From Streptomyces sp. NBC_01431 (GTDB taxonomy: Bacteria; Actinomycetota; Actinomycetes; Streptomycetales; Streptomycetaceae): a DNA stretch of 64,000 bases. The notes below the pieces were generated by a model. The model searched no databases and was not told the DNA's origin. It worked only from the letters and a program-made list of their open reading frames with translations. The stretch is taken from positions 124,001-188,000 of the forward strand of contig NZ_CP109497.1 of assembly GCF_036231355.1 (NCBI RefSeq), in the 5' to 3' direction. This document shows, one piece after another, positions 17,812 through 26,114 of this stretch. The first letter of the stretch is position 1. Each line of letters opens with the position of its first letter. Position numbers and translations under genes: made by a program.

Positions 17812-18846
17812 ATGGAATATCGACGGCTCGGAAACTCCGGCCTGCACGTCCCGGCTCTGAGTTTCGGCGCGGGTACGTTCGGCGGCCGGGGCAGCCTGTT
17901 CAGCGCCTGGGGCGACACCGATGTGAAGCAGGCCCGCAACCTGGTCGACATCTGTCTGGACGCGGGCGTCACGATGTTCGACACCGCCGACGTGTACTCG
18001 GAGGGCCAGTCGGAGGAACTCCTCGGCGCGGCCGTCGCCGGGCGGCGCGACCGGGTACTGCTGTCCACCAAGGCCGGTACGCCCACGGGGCCCGAGCCAT
18101 GGGAGATGGGCACCGGCCGGTCCCGGCTTATCCGCTCCGTCGACGGCTCGCTGCGCCGGCTCGGCGTCGAGCACATCGACCTGTTCCAGTTGCACGCCTT
18201 CGACGCCGGTACCCCGGTCGAGGAGGTGCTCGCGGCGCTGGACGATCTGGTCCGCGCGGGCAAGATCCGCTACATCGGCGCGTCCAACTTCGCCGGATGG
18301 CAGCTGATGAAGTCGCTCGCCGCAGCCGACCGCTCCGGGTTCCCCCGCTATGTGGCGCACCAGGTCTACTACTCGCTCGCCGGACGCGACTACGAGTGGG
18401 AGCTGATGCCGCTCGCCCGTGACCAGGGTCTGGGCGCGGTCGTGTGGAGCCCGCTGGGCTGGGGCCGGCTGACCGGCAAGGTCCGCAAGGGACAGCCGCT
18501 CCCGGAGTCGAGCCGGCTGCACAAGACGGCCGCGGCCGCACCGCCGATCGACGACGAACGGCTCTACGACCTGGTCGACGTCCTTGACGACGTGGCCGCC
18601 GAGACGGGCAGGACCGTGCCTCAGGTCGCGCTGAACTGGCTGCTCACCCGCCCGACGGTGGCGACGGTGATCATCGGCGCCCGCAACGAGGAGCAGTTGC
18701 GGGACAACCTGGGCGCGGTCGGCTGGAATTTGGAGAGCGAGCAACTGGCCCGGCTCGACAAGGCCAGCGCGGTCACCCCGCCGTACCCCTACCACCTGTA
18801 CTACCGACTGCGCGGGTTCACTCCACTGAATCCGCCCCTGGTGTGA
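17812..18846 (+). CDS. aldo/keto reductase
   Basis: 344-residue NADPH-dependent aldo/keto reductase. Seen: the N-terminal MEYRRLGNSGLHVP, FDTADVYSEGQSEELLG holding the catalytic Asp and Tyr, LLSTKAG with the Lys, and LFQLHAFD with the His. The C-terminal NADP-binding stretch TVIIGARNEEQLRDNLGA is also present. This is the voltage-gated-channel beta-subunit/YhdN-like subgroup. In the operon it follows FabH-B and precedes a lipase-like hydrolase, so a ketone made by the FabH step is a reasonable substrate (inference). ATG 17812 follows GGAGACGAAC. Confidence 0.9.
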   Translation: MEYRRLGNSGLHVPALSFGAGTFGGRGSLFSAWGDTDVKQARNLVDICLDAGVTMFDTADVYSEGQSEELLGAAVAGRRDRVLLSTKAGTPTGPEPWEMGTGRSRLIRSVDGSLRRLGVEHIDLFQLHAFDAGTPVEEVLAALDDLVRAGKIRYIGASNFAGWQLMKSLAAADRSGFPRYVAHQVYYSLAGRDYEWELMPLARDQGLGAVVWSPLGWGRLTGKVRKGQPLPESSRLHKTAAAAPPIDDERLYDLVDVLDDVAAETGRTVPQVALNWLLTRPTVATVIIGARNEEQLRDNLGAVGWNLESEQLARLDKASAVTPPYPYHLYYRLRGFTPLNPPLV

Positions 18847-18862
18847 GAACGAGGAGCGTCAC

Positions 18863-19840
18863 GTGCCGATGGACCGCTTTATCCGCGCCCTGATCCGATG
18901 GCAGGCCGCCGATCAGCCGGCGCCGGCGCGCACGCTCACCGTCGCCGAGCTGCGCAGCCGTTACGCCGACAGCGCGGCCCGCTGGTGCGAGGGCGCCGCG
19001 CCGGAACCGATCGCCGCGGTCGCGGACGAGCAGATCGACGGCCGGGGCGGCCGGTTCGGCGTCCGGGCGTATCTGCCGATGGCCGACCGGGGGCGTCTGG
19101 TGACGTATCTGCACGGCGGCGGCTGGACGGTCGGTGACATCGACACCCACGACCGGGTGTGCCGTCGCATCGCCGCCGCGCTCGGAGCGGTCGTCGTCTC
19201 CGTCGACTACCGCCGCGCGCCGGAACACCCGCACCCGGTCCCGCTCCAGGACGGCATCACCGCGGCCGCGTGGGCGGCCACCGCCTTCCCGGACCGCGAC
19301 CACGTGATCGCCGGCGACAGTGCGGGGGCGGCGCTCGCCCTGGGCATCGCGATGCACCACCGCGACCACGGCGGCCCCGGGTTCGCCGCGCAGCTGCTGT
19401 TCTACCCGCCGGTCGATCCGCACATGAGGTCAAAGTCCCTCCGCACCTTCGGAGTTGGCTACCTGACCGAGGCGGATGACCTTCGGTGGTACTACGAGCA
19501 GTACCTGCCGGATCCGCAGTCCAGGACCGATCCGGCGGTCGACCTGCTCGACGCCGACCACCGCGACCTGCCACCGACGGTCATCGGCACCGCCGGATTC
19601 GACCCGCTGCACGACGAGGGCGTCGAACTGGCGGCCCGGATGGCCGCGCGCGGCGTCGCCGTCCAGCACGTACCGGCGCCGGACCAGGTGCACGGATACC
19701 TGCTCTTGGCCGACATCGTCCCCAGCGCCGCGGCGGCGATGCACCGCGTACTGGCGGCGGCGGAAGGGGCGTTGAGCCTGACGCCGGCCGCGGCGGATCA
19801 CGCGGACCGGCTGAATCCTGCCCGGGAAGCCTCTGTGTGA
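18863..19840 (+). CDS. alpha/beta hydrolase (HSL family)
   Basis: 325-residue alpha/beta hydrolase of the hormone-sensitive-lipase group: oxyanion motif YLHGGGW near residue 75, nucleophile elbow GDSAGAA near 150, acid in AGFDPLHDEG near 250 and the histidine in DQVHGYLL near 280. Such enzymes hydrolyse or transfer esters, lactones or thioesters. GTG 18863 is preceded by GAGGAG at proper distance. It is the last gene of the FabH-A1 operon, followed by a strong hairpin at 19992. Its own 3' half is duplicated as a frameshifted relic at 24180-24345. Confidence 0.9.
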   Translation: MPMDRFIRALIRWQAADQPAPARTLTVAELRSRYADSAARWCEGAAPEPIAAVADEQIDGRGGRFGVRAYLPMADRGRLVTYLHGGGWTVGDIDTHDRVCRRIAAALGAVVVSVDYRRAPEHPHPVPLQDGITAAAWAATAFPDRDHVIAGDSAGAALALGIAMHHRDHGGPGFAAQLLFYPPVDPHMRSKSLRTFGVGYLTEADDLRWYYEQYLPDPQSRTDPAVDLLDADHRDLPPTVIGTAGFDPLHDEGVELAARMAARGVAVQHVPAPDQVHGYLLLADIVPSAAAAMHRVLAAAEGALSLTPAAADHADRLNPAREASV

Positions 19841-19991
19841 GGAGCCCGTCCCGCCTGCGGTCGACCTCCCCACGGCCTCGGCAGCGCGGCACGTTCCATG
19901 TAGCCCAACCCCCGATACTCCCGTCAACGACGGGCAGCCGAGCCGGTCAGGTCCGACGGGAAGATCCCCGTCGCCCTGCCGGCCGTCAGGT

Positions 19992-20032
19992 CCCGGGTGG
20001 TCGGCGGCCGGACCGGCTGCCGACCACCCGGG
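19992..20032 (+). terminator. operon terminator
   Basis: Perfect 14-bp inverted repeat (CCCGGGTGGTCGGC at 19992-20005, its complement at 20019-20032) with a 13-base loop, 150 bases after the hydrolase stop. Confidence 0.75.
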
Positions 20033-20161
20033 TCCTCCTATGTCCAGGCCGCAGTGGCTCGCCGCCGTGCGCGACGGCCGCTCACTCGTCACTCACCAGG
20101 CCAACGGGGTTGCCACGTAGGCGAGTTCACACCCGCGCCTTACCGTCCCTGAGCGCTGACA

Positions 20162-20226
20162 CACGAACACGGCCCCCGTTCACGATCGGATGTGGAAAGT
20201 CCCGATCGTCGGGGGCCGTGTTCGTG
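20162..20226. terminator. extended hairpin between convergent operons
   Basis: Perfect 17-bp outer arms (20162-20178 and 20210-20226, CACGAACACGGCCCCCG and its complement), plus a nested perfect 8-bp pair (ACGATCGG at 20182-20189, CCGATCGT at 20202-20209). It lies 45 bases beyond the MFS stop, so it is most likely that gene's terminator. A degraded sister is at 14430-14500. Confidence 0.75.
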
Positions 20227-20271
20227 AGGTTGGAACCGGGTGCCGCGTCGCCGGCCGTCACGTCACGACTT

Positions 20272-21711
20272 CTACGCTCCGTCGGCGGTGGCGCGGGCGG
20301 GCCGGGGCAGGACGAAGAGCGCGATGAGGACGGCGCAGACGAGGATTCCGGCGCCGACCAGCATGCCGAGCGCGTACCCGTCGTTGAGGCTGCCGGGCGT
20401 GATCGCGTGGCCGGTGCGGTCGGCGGCGATGGTGCCGAGGGCGGCGAGACCGAGCGAGGCACCGATCTGGCGCGTGCTGTTGAGCACGCCGGAGGCGGCT
20501 CCCGCCTCGTGGGGCAGGACGCCCCCGGTGGCGATGGAGACGGCCGGCGCGAGGCACAGGCCGATGCCGACGCTGGCGAGGACGGACGGGCCGAGGACGT
20601 CAACCAGGAACGTTCCGTCGGGACGAATCAGACCGAACCAGGCGTAGCCGAGCGCGGCCAGCGTGCCACCGGTGATCAGCATGTTCCGGGGGGCGAACTT
20701 GTAGCCGAACTTGACGGCGAGGGTGGAGCCGAGGACCACACCCAGCATGAACGGCAGGAACTCGGCTCCGGCGCGGGCCGGGCTGCCGCCAAGCACCCGC
20801 TGGAGGTAGAGGGAGACGAAGTACAGGGCCGAGGCCATGGCGCCGCCGAACAGCAGCATGTAGATGTTGGCGCCCGCGACCGAGCGGTTGGCGAACAGGC
20901 CGAGGCGGATGAGCGGGTCGCGCTTGGTGGTCCGCTCGACCTGGATGAACGCGGCCAGCAGCACGACGGCGATGGCCAGCGTGATCAGGGTGGTCGGCGA
21001 GGTCCACGAGTGCTGGTCGGTACGGACGACACCGAACACGAGCAGGGCCGCACCCGCCGTGGCCAGCACGGCGCCCAGCACGTCCGGGCGGCCGCGGCGC
21101 GCGGCCGGGGTGTCCCGGGCGATGCCGCGCCAGGCCAGGGCCAGCGCCAGGGCGGCCATCGGCAGATTGATGTACATCACCCACTGCCACCCCGCGTACT
21201 GGGTGAGCAAACCACCGACCAGGACGCCGACGGCACCGCCGGAGGCGTTCACCGCGCTCCAGATGCCGAAGGCCTTCACACGCTCCTTGCCGCCGGGAAA
21301 GGTCGAGGAGAGCAGCGCCAGCGCCGCCGGCGCGACCGCCGCGGCGCCGATGCCCTGCGCGGCGCGCGCGGCCACCAGCTGACCGGGGTTCTGCGCGAGG
21401 CCGCCGACGAGGGAGGCGACGCCGAACAGGCCGAGCCCGAACAGCATCATGCGCTTGTGCCCGAACCGGTCGGCGATCTTGCCGCCCAGCAGGAGCAGGC
21501 CGCCGAAGGTGAGGGCGTACGCGTGGATCACCCAGGTCAGACCCACCTCGCTGAAGCCGAGGCCGCTGCCGATCTGGGGAAGTCCGACGTTCACCACCGT
21601 CAGGTCCAGCGACACCATGAACTGCACGACGGAGACCGCGGCGAGGGTGGTCCCAGGCCGCGCCCCGCTCGCGACGACTGTCTTCTCACTCGCTACTTGC
21701 GTACTTGCCAC
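20272..21711 (-). CDS. DHA2-type MFS drug exporter
   Basis: 479-residue transporter with about fourteen predicted membrane helices, as in the DHA2 family of proton-driven drug exporters. Motif C-like GIWSAVNASGGAVGVLVGG and the early VSLDLTVVNVGLPQIG segment are typical. I chose GTG 21711 (VASTQVASEKTVV) because AGAGGGG lies nine bases upstream. A longer open frame to 21861 would translate through the operator-like site at 21750. It is divergent from a TetR gene, the usual arrangement of a repressor-controlled exporter. A heavily deleted relic of the same gene is present at 14587-14813. Confidence 0.92.
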   Translation of the reverse strand: MASTQVASEKTVVASGARPGTTLAAVSVVQFMVSLDLTVVNVGLPQIGSGLGFSEVGLTWVIHAYALTFGGLLLLGGKIADRFGHKRMMLFGLGLFGVASLVGGLAQNPGQLVAARAAQGIGAAAVAPAALALLSSTFPGGKERVKAFGIWSAVNASGGAVGVLVGGLLTQYAGWQWVMYINLPMAALALALAWRGIARDTPAARRGRPDVLGAVLATAGAALLVFGVVRTDQHSWTSPTTLITLAIAVVLLAAFIQVERTTKRDPLIRLGLFANRSVAGANIYMLLFGGAMASALYFVSLYLQRVLGGSPARAGAEFLPFMLGVVLGSTLAVKFGYKFAPRNMLITGGTLAALGYAWFGLIRPDGTFLVDVLGPSVLASVGIGLCLAPAVSIATGGVLPHEAGAASGVLNSTRQIGASLGLAALGTIAADRTGHAITPGSLNDGYALGMLVGAGILVCAVLIALFVLPRPARATADGA

Positions 21712-21749
21712 CGCACCCAGCCCCTCTGCTTCTGGTCGTGCCGATAGAG

Positions 21750-21769
21750 TTTCCGAGCATGTTCCGAAA
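21750..21769. promoter_or_regulatory. TetR operator-like inverted repeat, copy 2
   Basis: Imperfect 20-bp palindrome (TTTCCGAGCATGTTCCGAAA, 16 of 20 symmetric) between the divergent MFS and tetR genes. It is conserved with 14827-14846 although the surrounding DNA has diverged, which supports a binding-site role. Confidence 0.65.
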
Positions 21770-21842
21770 TTAGCAGCGGGGACGGAGAGGTGTCGACCGC
21801 GCAGGTCATACACCGGGTGGCGCGGCGAGGCATGATGGGGCG

Positions 21843-22559
21843 ATGCCCCGATCGAACGCACCGCGCCGGCCCGTCGGCCGACCCCCCGTGACCTCCCGCC
21901 AGCAGATCCTGACCGCGGCTCGCGGGCTCATCGACGAGTACGGCTGGGAGAAGCTCACGGTCCGCCGGCTCGCGTCCGAGATCGGCGTCGGGACGACGAC
22001 CCTGTACTCACACGTGCGGGACAAGGAGGATCTGCTCTTCCTGCTGATCTACGAGTACGCGGAGCAGATTCCGCACCCCGAGCTGCCGAGCGATCCGCGG
22101 GAGCGGATCATCACGGCCGCCGTCACGATCCACGACGGTCTGGCGGCATGGCCCTGGGCGGCGGAGGTCCTCACCACCGACGGGTTCATCGCCCGGCTCG
22201 GTGACTCGTTCCTGTGGCTGGTCGAGACGATCCTGGCCGGAGCCGTCGACGCCGGATGCCCTCCGGAGCAGACCGTCCGGATCTTCCGCAGCATCTGGTA
22301 CTACACCGTCGGCGAGATCCTCGTGCGCGCGCACACCAGCCACCGCAAGATGGACGAACAGGACCCCACCTACCTCAACCCCTACTTCGGCAAGGCCGAC
22401 GGACCGCTCCGGCACCCTCACCTGGCCGCCATCGCCGACCGGTGGGCAACGCTGGCCGGGCAGGACACCTTCGCGCAGGGGCTCCGCGCTTTCGTCGACG
22501 GCCTGCTCGCGCAGTCCCCGGCGGAGACGTCGCAATCACCGAATCCGGAGCCGAGCTGA
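21843..22559 (+). CDS. TetR-family repressor of the adjacent MFS exporter
   Basis: 238-residue TetR-family protein. The basic N-terminal arm RRPVGRPPVTSRQQ precedes the helix-turn-helix (LTVRRLASEIGVGTTTLYSH near residues 40-60), followed by a long ligand-binding domain with the TetR_C-like segment ending GLRAFVDGLLAQ. It is divergent from the exporter and faces the inverted repeat at 21750, so ligand-relieved repression of the exporter, and perhaps of itself, is the simplest reading. ATG 21843 is the third of three closely spaced ATGs in the region; no strong ribosome site is evident. Confidence 0.92.
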   Translation: MPRSNAPRRPVGRPPVTSRQQILTAARGLIDEYGWEKLTVRRLASEIGVGTTTLYSHVRDKEDLLFLLIYEYAEQIPHPELPSDPRERIITAAVTIHDGLAAWPWAAEVLTTDGFIARLGDSFLWLVETILAGAVDAGCPPEQTVRIFRSIWYYTVGEILVRAHTSHRKMDEQDPTYLNPYFGKADGPLRHPHLAAIADRWATLAGQDTFAQGLRAFVDGLLAQSPAETSQSPNPEPS

Positions 22560-22561
22560 CC

Positions 22562-22590
22562 GTTCGACTGCCTCCCGTGGGCAGTTGAAC
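22562..22590. repeat. conserved inverted repeat downstream of tetR
   Basis: Inverted repeat with arms GTTCGACTGCC / GGCAGTTGAAC (one G-T pair), starting two bases after the tetR stop. It is the counterpart of 15329-15361. Confidence 0.7.
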
Positions 22591-22951
22591 ATTTCGAGCA
22601 GGGCTGTCGCGAGCGTAACGGATCAAATTCCTGAATTCAGTCCGCGCGCACCCCACGTGCATTACGCACAGCGTTCTGTGAATCCCTCACGCATTCGTTC
22701 GTCCGTCATTCATCTCGGGATCAAGTCCGGACTCCGGTCGCAGAGTTCACATCGCTCACCTGCGCCCACGCGCAAGTGACAATGCCACCGGAAGTCATGA
22801 GAAATGCATCTACGAGAGCTCGGGGTCGGCATTGTAGCGTGACCGCGTCCCGATGAAACCTCCGCGATCCGAACTCCGGATCACGAAGTACGAGCGCACT
22901 CACCGCAAACCATTGCCAGACGGGCATCGAATTCGGAAGAGGAATTGAACA
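22591..22951. other. leader region of FabH-A2
   Basis: About 360 bases, more AT-rich than the coding DNA around it. It contains a small perfect palindrome CTGAATTCAG (22631-22640) and, before ATG 22952, the ribosome site AGAGGAAT. Promoter hexamers were not assigned. Confidence 0.4.
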
Positions 22952-24022
22952 ATGAACATCCCTGTCTATATCGCGTCGGCTGCGGCCTGGATTCCGGCCG
23001 CCGAATCGGCGGCGGAAGCGGTGGCTTCCGGCAACTACCCGGCCGACGACAACGCCGTGAACAAAATCCCCTGCCTGCCGGTGGCCACGGACGAGATATC
23101 AGTTCCCGACATGGGAGCGATCGCGGGGCGAAGAGCCCTCGACCGGGCCGCGGACGTGGTCGGAGATCAGGTCGATCTGATCCTGCATGCGTCGATCTAC
23201 CACCAAGGCCGCGACCACCACTGGAATTCGGCTCCGTACATCCAGCGCGAGCTGGGCGTCACCGACGCCCTCGCCCTGAACGTGGAGGGAATGTCGAACG
23301 GAGGAATGGCGGCGATGGATCTGGCGATGGCCCAGCTCGAAGCCGGCCGCGGGACGAGCGCTCTGATCACCACCGCCGACCGGTTCTGTCCGCCCGGGTT
23401 CGACCGGTGGCGGGGTTCGTACGGCATCGTCTTCGGCGACGGCGCCACGGCGATGGTCCTCTCCACGGCCGGTGGTTTCGCCCGCATCCACGCCATCGAA
23501 TCGACCACCGACGCCTCCCTGGAACCGCTGCACCGGGGCACCACCGCGTTCACCAACGCCTACGGGGTGGTCGTGGACGAGAATCTGCGCACTCCCAAGA
23601 AGTCGTATCTGGAGGAAGTCGGGTCGGAGTCGGTGCTGAAGCGCGCCGAGGAGACGCTGATGAGCGTCATCTCCAAGGTGCTGGGCCGGACCGGGAACAA
23701 GCTCGACGACTTCGCCAGGATCCTGCTGCCCAACATGGGGCACGGGCTGATGGAGGCCCAGTTCTTCAAGCCGCTGGGCATCCCGGCCGAGCGCACGCTG
23801 TGGAACTGGGGCCGCTACGCGGGGCACTTGGGCGCCGGCGACCTGACCGCGGCGGTGGCCCGCCTGGTGGAGAAGAAGGAGGTCAGCCAGGGCGACCTCG
23901 TACTCCTGGTCGGTACCGGTGGCGGCTACTCGGTGACCGTGGCGGTGCTGGAGATCGAGTCGGTACCGGCGTGGGCCGAGACCACCACGGACTTCGACCT
24001 GCCCGCCGACGTCACGGTGTGA
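22952..24022 (+). CDS. FabH-like protein A2 with Ser/Asn/His active site
   Basis: 356-residue paralogue of FabH-A1. The two proteins share long identical stretches, including MAMAQLEAGRGTSALIT-like and YLEEVG segments, and the same active-site substitutions: Ser in EGMSNGGMAAMD, Asn in LPNMGHGLM and His in YAGHLGAGD. Conservation of these unusual residues in both copies suggests they are functional rather than decay. Divergence is concentrated in the N-terminal 40 residues (ASGNYPADDNAVNKIP against ADGKYNAKDLIPNNIL) and in the segment after LHRGTTAF. It is the only intact enzyme gene in duplication copy 2, and is followed by a FabH-B relic with the same nine-base spacing. Confidence 0.88.
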   Translation: MNIPVYIASAAAWIPAAESAAEAVASGNYPADDNAVNKIPCLPVATDEISVPDMGAIAGRRALDRAADVVGDQVDLILHASIYHQGRDHHWNSAPYIQRELGVTDALALNVEGMSNGGMAAMDLAMAQLEAGRGTSALITTADRFCPPGFDRWRGSYGIVFGDGATAMVLSTAGGFARIHAIESTTDASLEPLHRGTTAFTNAYGVVVDENLRTPKKSYLEEVGSESVLKRAEETLMSVISKVLGRTGNKLDDFARILLPNMGHGLMEAQFFKPLGIPAERTLWNWGRYAGHLGAGDLTAAVARLVEKKEVSQGDLVLLVGTGGGYSVTVAVLEIESVPAWAETTTDFDLPADVTV

Positions 24023-24030
24023 GTTCGCCC

Positions 24031-24168
24031 GTGCCGGCCCCTTCAGGACCCGCCGCGCTACCCGGCGCCGGGGCGTACGCCCCGGCCCGCGCGGTGGAAA
24101 CCAGCGGGGCCGGCACGACCGCCGGGACCGACGGCGCCCGGGTGGGAGCTCCTGCCGCTCGGGCATGA
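24031..24168 (+). pseudogene. FabH-B relic (copy 2)
   Basis: GTG 24031 sits exactly nine bases after the FabH-A2 stop, as ATG 16782 does after FabH-A1. The frame begins PAPSGPAALPGAGAYAPARA, which follows the FabH N-terminus (intact PHTAPPVAILGTGSCVPDRV). It loses likeness after about 35 residues and stops at 24168. No catalytic residue is included. Confidence 0.75.
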
Positions 24169-24179
24169 CCGGGGCATCG

Positions 24180-24345
24180 GTGTACGTGCCGGACCCGGTG
24201 CGCCGCACGGACCCGGAGACCTCAACCTGCTGAGCGCCGATCGCCGCGGGCCGCCGCCCACGGGGATCGGCGCGGCCGGTTCGACCCGCCGCAGGACGAA
24301 GGTGTCGAGCCCGCGGTGCGTCGGCTGCCGACGGCGTCGCTATGT
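24180..24345 (+). pseudogene. alpha/beta hydrolase relic (copy 2)
   Basis: Aligns with the 3' part of the intact hydrolase gene (about 19500-19850). YVPDPVRRTDPE corresponds to YLPDPQSRTDPA. After a frame change comes LLSADRRGPPPTGIGAAG (intact LLDADHRDLPPTVIGTAG), and after a single-base deletion FDPPQDEGVE (intact FDPLHDEGVE). The end GTGAG also matches the intact stop region. The aldo/keto reductase that lies between FabH-B and the hydrolase in copy 1 has been deleted completely. Confidence 0.78.
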
Positions 24346-24354
24346 GAGTCCGCG

Positions 24355-26070
24355 TCAGCGGGCCGCCGGCTCGGCCACCGGTTCGGCCGGTTGAGCCGTG
24401 CGCGCTCCGTCGGCGGCGGTCCCGGTGGGCGGGGCCAGAGGGAAGGCGCCCGGCTGTCGCAGCTCGCCGATGAGTTCGTCGACGCGTTGCCTGGTGAGGT
24501 GGCTCATCGCATACATGTGGACGTAGGTGCGCGCGGCGCCGTCCACGTTCACGGTCTCGCTGGACAGGGAGTAGCGGCGGACGATGGCCGCGTGTGGCTG
24601 GCGAAACCGTATGGAAAGCGACTGCGGGCTGCGTGCCACCCACAGGTCCTGGCCCAGCTGCTCCTGTAGCGCGAGAAGTCGCTCGTGCGTGTAGGCGGCG
24701 AGGCCGTCGCACTCGGCCGCGAGCCGGGCCTGGTCATCGTAGGAGTGACGGGCCAGGTAGTCCCACATCAGCAGCGAGGAGAAGCCGTTGCGGGAGCCCG
24801 CGAAGGTGGTGTCGGCGGCGCCGATGTACTCCGATGCCTTGGGCGGGGCCATCTGGAGTCCGGTGCGGGTCATGAACACTCCGCACGCCCACGGCGTCCC
24901 CATCCATTTGTGGCCGCTCATGGTCAGTGAGTGCACGTCGAAGAGCCGGAAGTCGAAGGTCGGCGGGGCCTGTTCCACCATGCCGGCGTCCCGGGCCATC
25001 TCCAGGTAGGGCGCGTAACCGGCTCCGAGCGCCCCGTCGACGTGCAGCCAGTATCCCGACCGCTCGTCGGGCTCGCTGTTCGTGTCGCCGTCGCGGTGGA
25101 CGCGCCGGTTGTCCAGCCCGTGTTCGGCGCAGATGTCGCGCACCGTGCGGGCGACCGCCTCGACGTCGTCGTAAGCGCCTTTGAAGGTGGACCCGTAGTT
25201 GAGGCTGACCAGGATCGGGTAGCCGCGACTGGCGAAGAAGCGCACCAGGACGGCCAGTTGGTCGATGTCGATGGCGCCGTCCTCGGTGGAGGGCACCTCC
25301 CGCGGCCATGGGGTTCCCGGTGCGAGCGGGTTCTCGTCGGGGTAGCGCGTGCAGCCCAGGGCGTGGAAAGTGTCAATGTCCAGTGCCCGTACCGCTTTGG
25401 TCAGTGAGTAGTGGGTGTCTTCGGAGAAGAACGCCACCGGATGGAAATCGTGCGGTCCCTCGCCGCGCGGTGCCTGCTCGAAGGCCACATCGCCCGGCTC
25501 GCGGTGGTGGGTGCGCAGGGGCTTGCCCGACAGGTAGTCCCGCGCGTTCCACAGGCCGTACAGGTTCCCCTCGCTGGCGCCCATGGTGAGGACGTAGCCC
25601 CAGTACGACTCGGGATCCTCCGGATCGTGCGGCCACTTCGCGTGCCACAGCGAGGCGAAGTAGTCGAGTACGGCCCGCTCAAGCACCTTGGAGTTGAGCG
25701 TGTACGAGCTGGACTGGTAGGGGTCTCCGACGTTGTTGAGGTGCCGGTTGAGATAGTGCCCCAGGCGTTGTTCGTAATCGAGATCGCTGGTGACCTGGTA
25801 GCCGGCGAAGTTCCGCGTCTGGGTGTCGATGTGACGGCGAAACAGCGCCTCGGCCTCGGTGTACTGCTCCGCGTCCAGTCCGGTGGGAGGCAACTGCACC
25901 TTGTGGTGCGGTACTTCGGGCACACCGATGTAGGCCGCCCGGGGGTCGGAGGACGGGGGTGTGCCGTAGGGGCGGCCCCCGACGACACGTAGGCCGCTGA
26001 AGGTCTTCTGCCACGGGGTGTCTTCGGGACCGAAGGGTATGTCTGCATGCGTTTCGGCTTCACGAGCCAT
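24355..26070 (-). CDS. group II PLP-dependent amino acid decarboxylase
   Basis: 571-residue decarboxylase of the glutamate/histidine/aromatic amino acid group. Seen: TMGASEGNLYGLWNARDYL, the PLP-stacking region FSEDTHYSLTKAVRAL, Asp in WLHVDGALGAGY and the Schiff-base lysine in LTMSGHKWMGTPW. From recollection it is closer to streptomycete valine decarboxylase (VlmD) and histidine decarboxylases than to GadB, but the substrate cannot be read from sequence. It is the last gene of the ten-gene minus-strand operon and lies 44 bases after an amino acid permease gene. It would supply an amine for the pathway. I chose ATG 26070 (AAGGAT upstream) rather than the longer frame to 26400, whose extra N-terminus is low-complexity antisense of the permease. 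Confidence 0.9.
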   Translation of the reverse strand: MAREAETHADIPFGPEDTPWQKTFSGLRVVGGRPYGTPPSSDPRAAYIGVPEVPHHKVQLPPTGLDAEQYTEAEALFRRHIDTQTRNFAGYQVTSDLDYEQRLGHYLNRHLNNVGDPYQSSSYTLNSKVLERAVLDYFASLWHAKWPHDPEDPESYWGYVLTMGASEGNLYGLWNARDYLSGKPLRTHHREPGDVAFEQAPRGEGPHDFHPVAFFSEDTHYSLTKAVRALDIDTFHALGCTRYPDENPLAPGTPWPREVPSTEDGAIDIDQLAVLVRFFASRGYPILVSLNYGSTFKGAYDDVEAVARTVRDICAEHGLDNRRVHRDGDTNSEPDERSGYWLHVDGALGAGYAPYLEMARDAGMVEQAPPTFDFRLFDVHSLTMSGHKWMGTPWACGVFMTRTGLQMAPPKASEYIGAADTTFAGSRNGFSSLLMWDYLARHSYDDQARLAAECDGLAAYTHERLLALQEQLGQDLWVARSPQSLSIRFRQPHAAIVRRYSLSSETVNVDGAARTYVHMYAMSHLTRQRVDELIGELRQPGAFPLAPPTGTAADGARTAQPAEPVAEPAAR

Positions 26071-26114
26071 TGGATCTGATCCTTTCACTGCGCGGCTCCC
26101 AGATCGAGCCGGAG

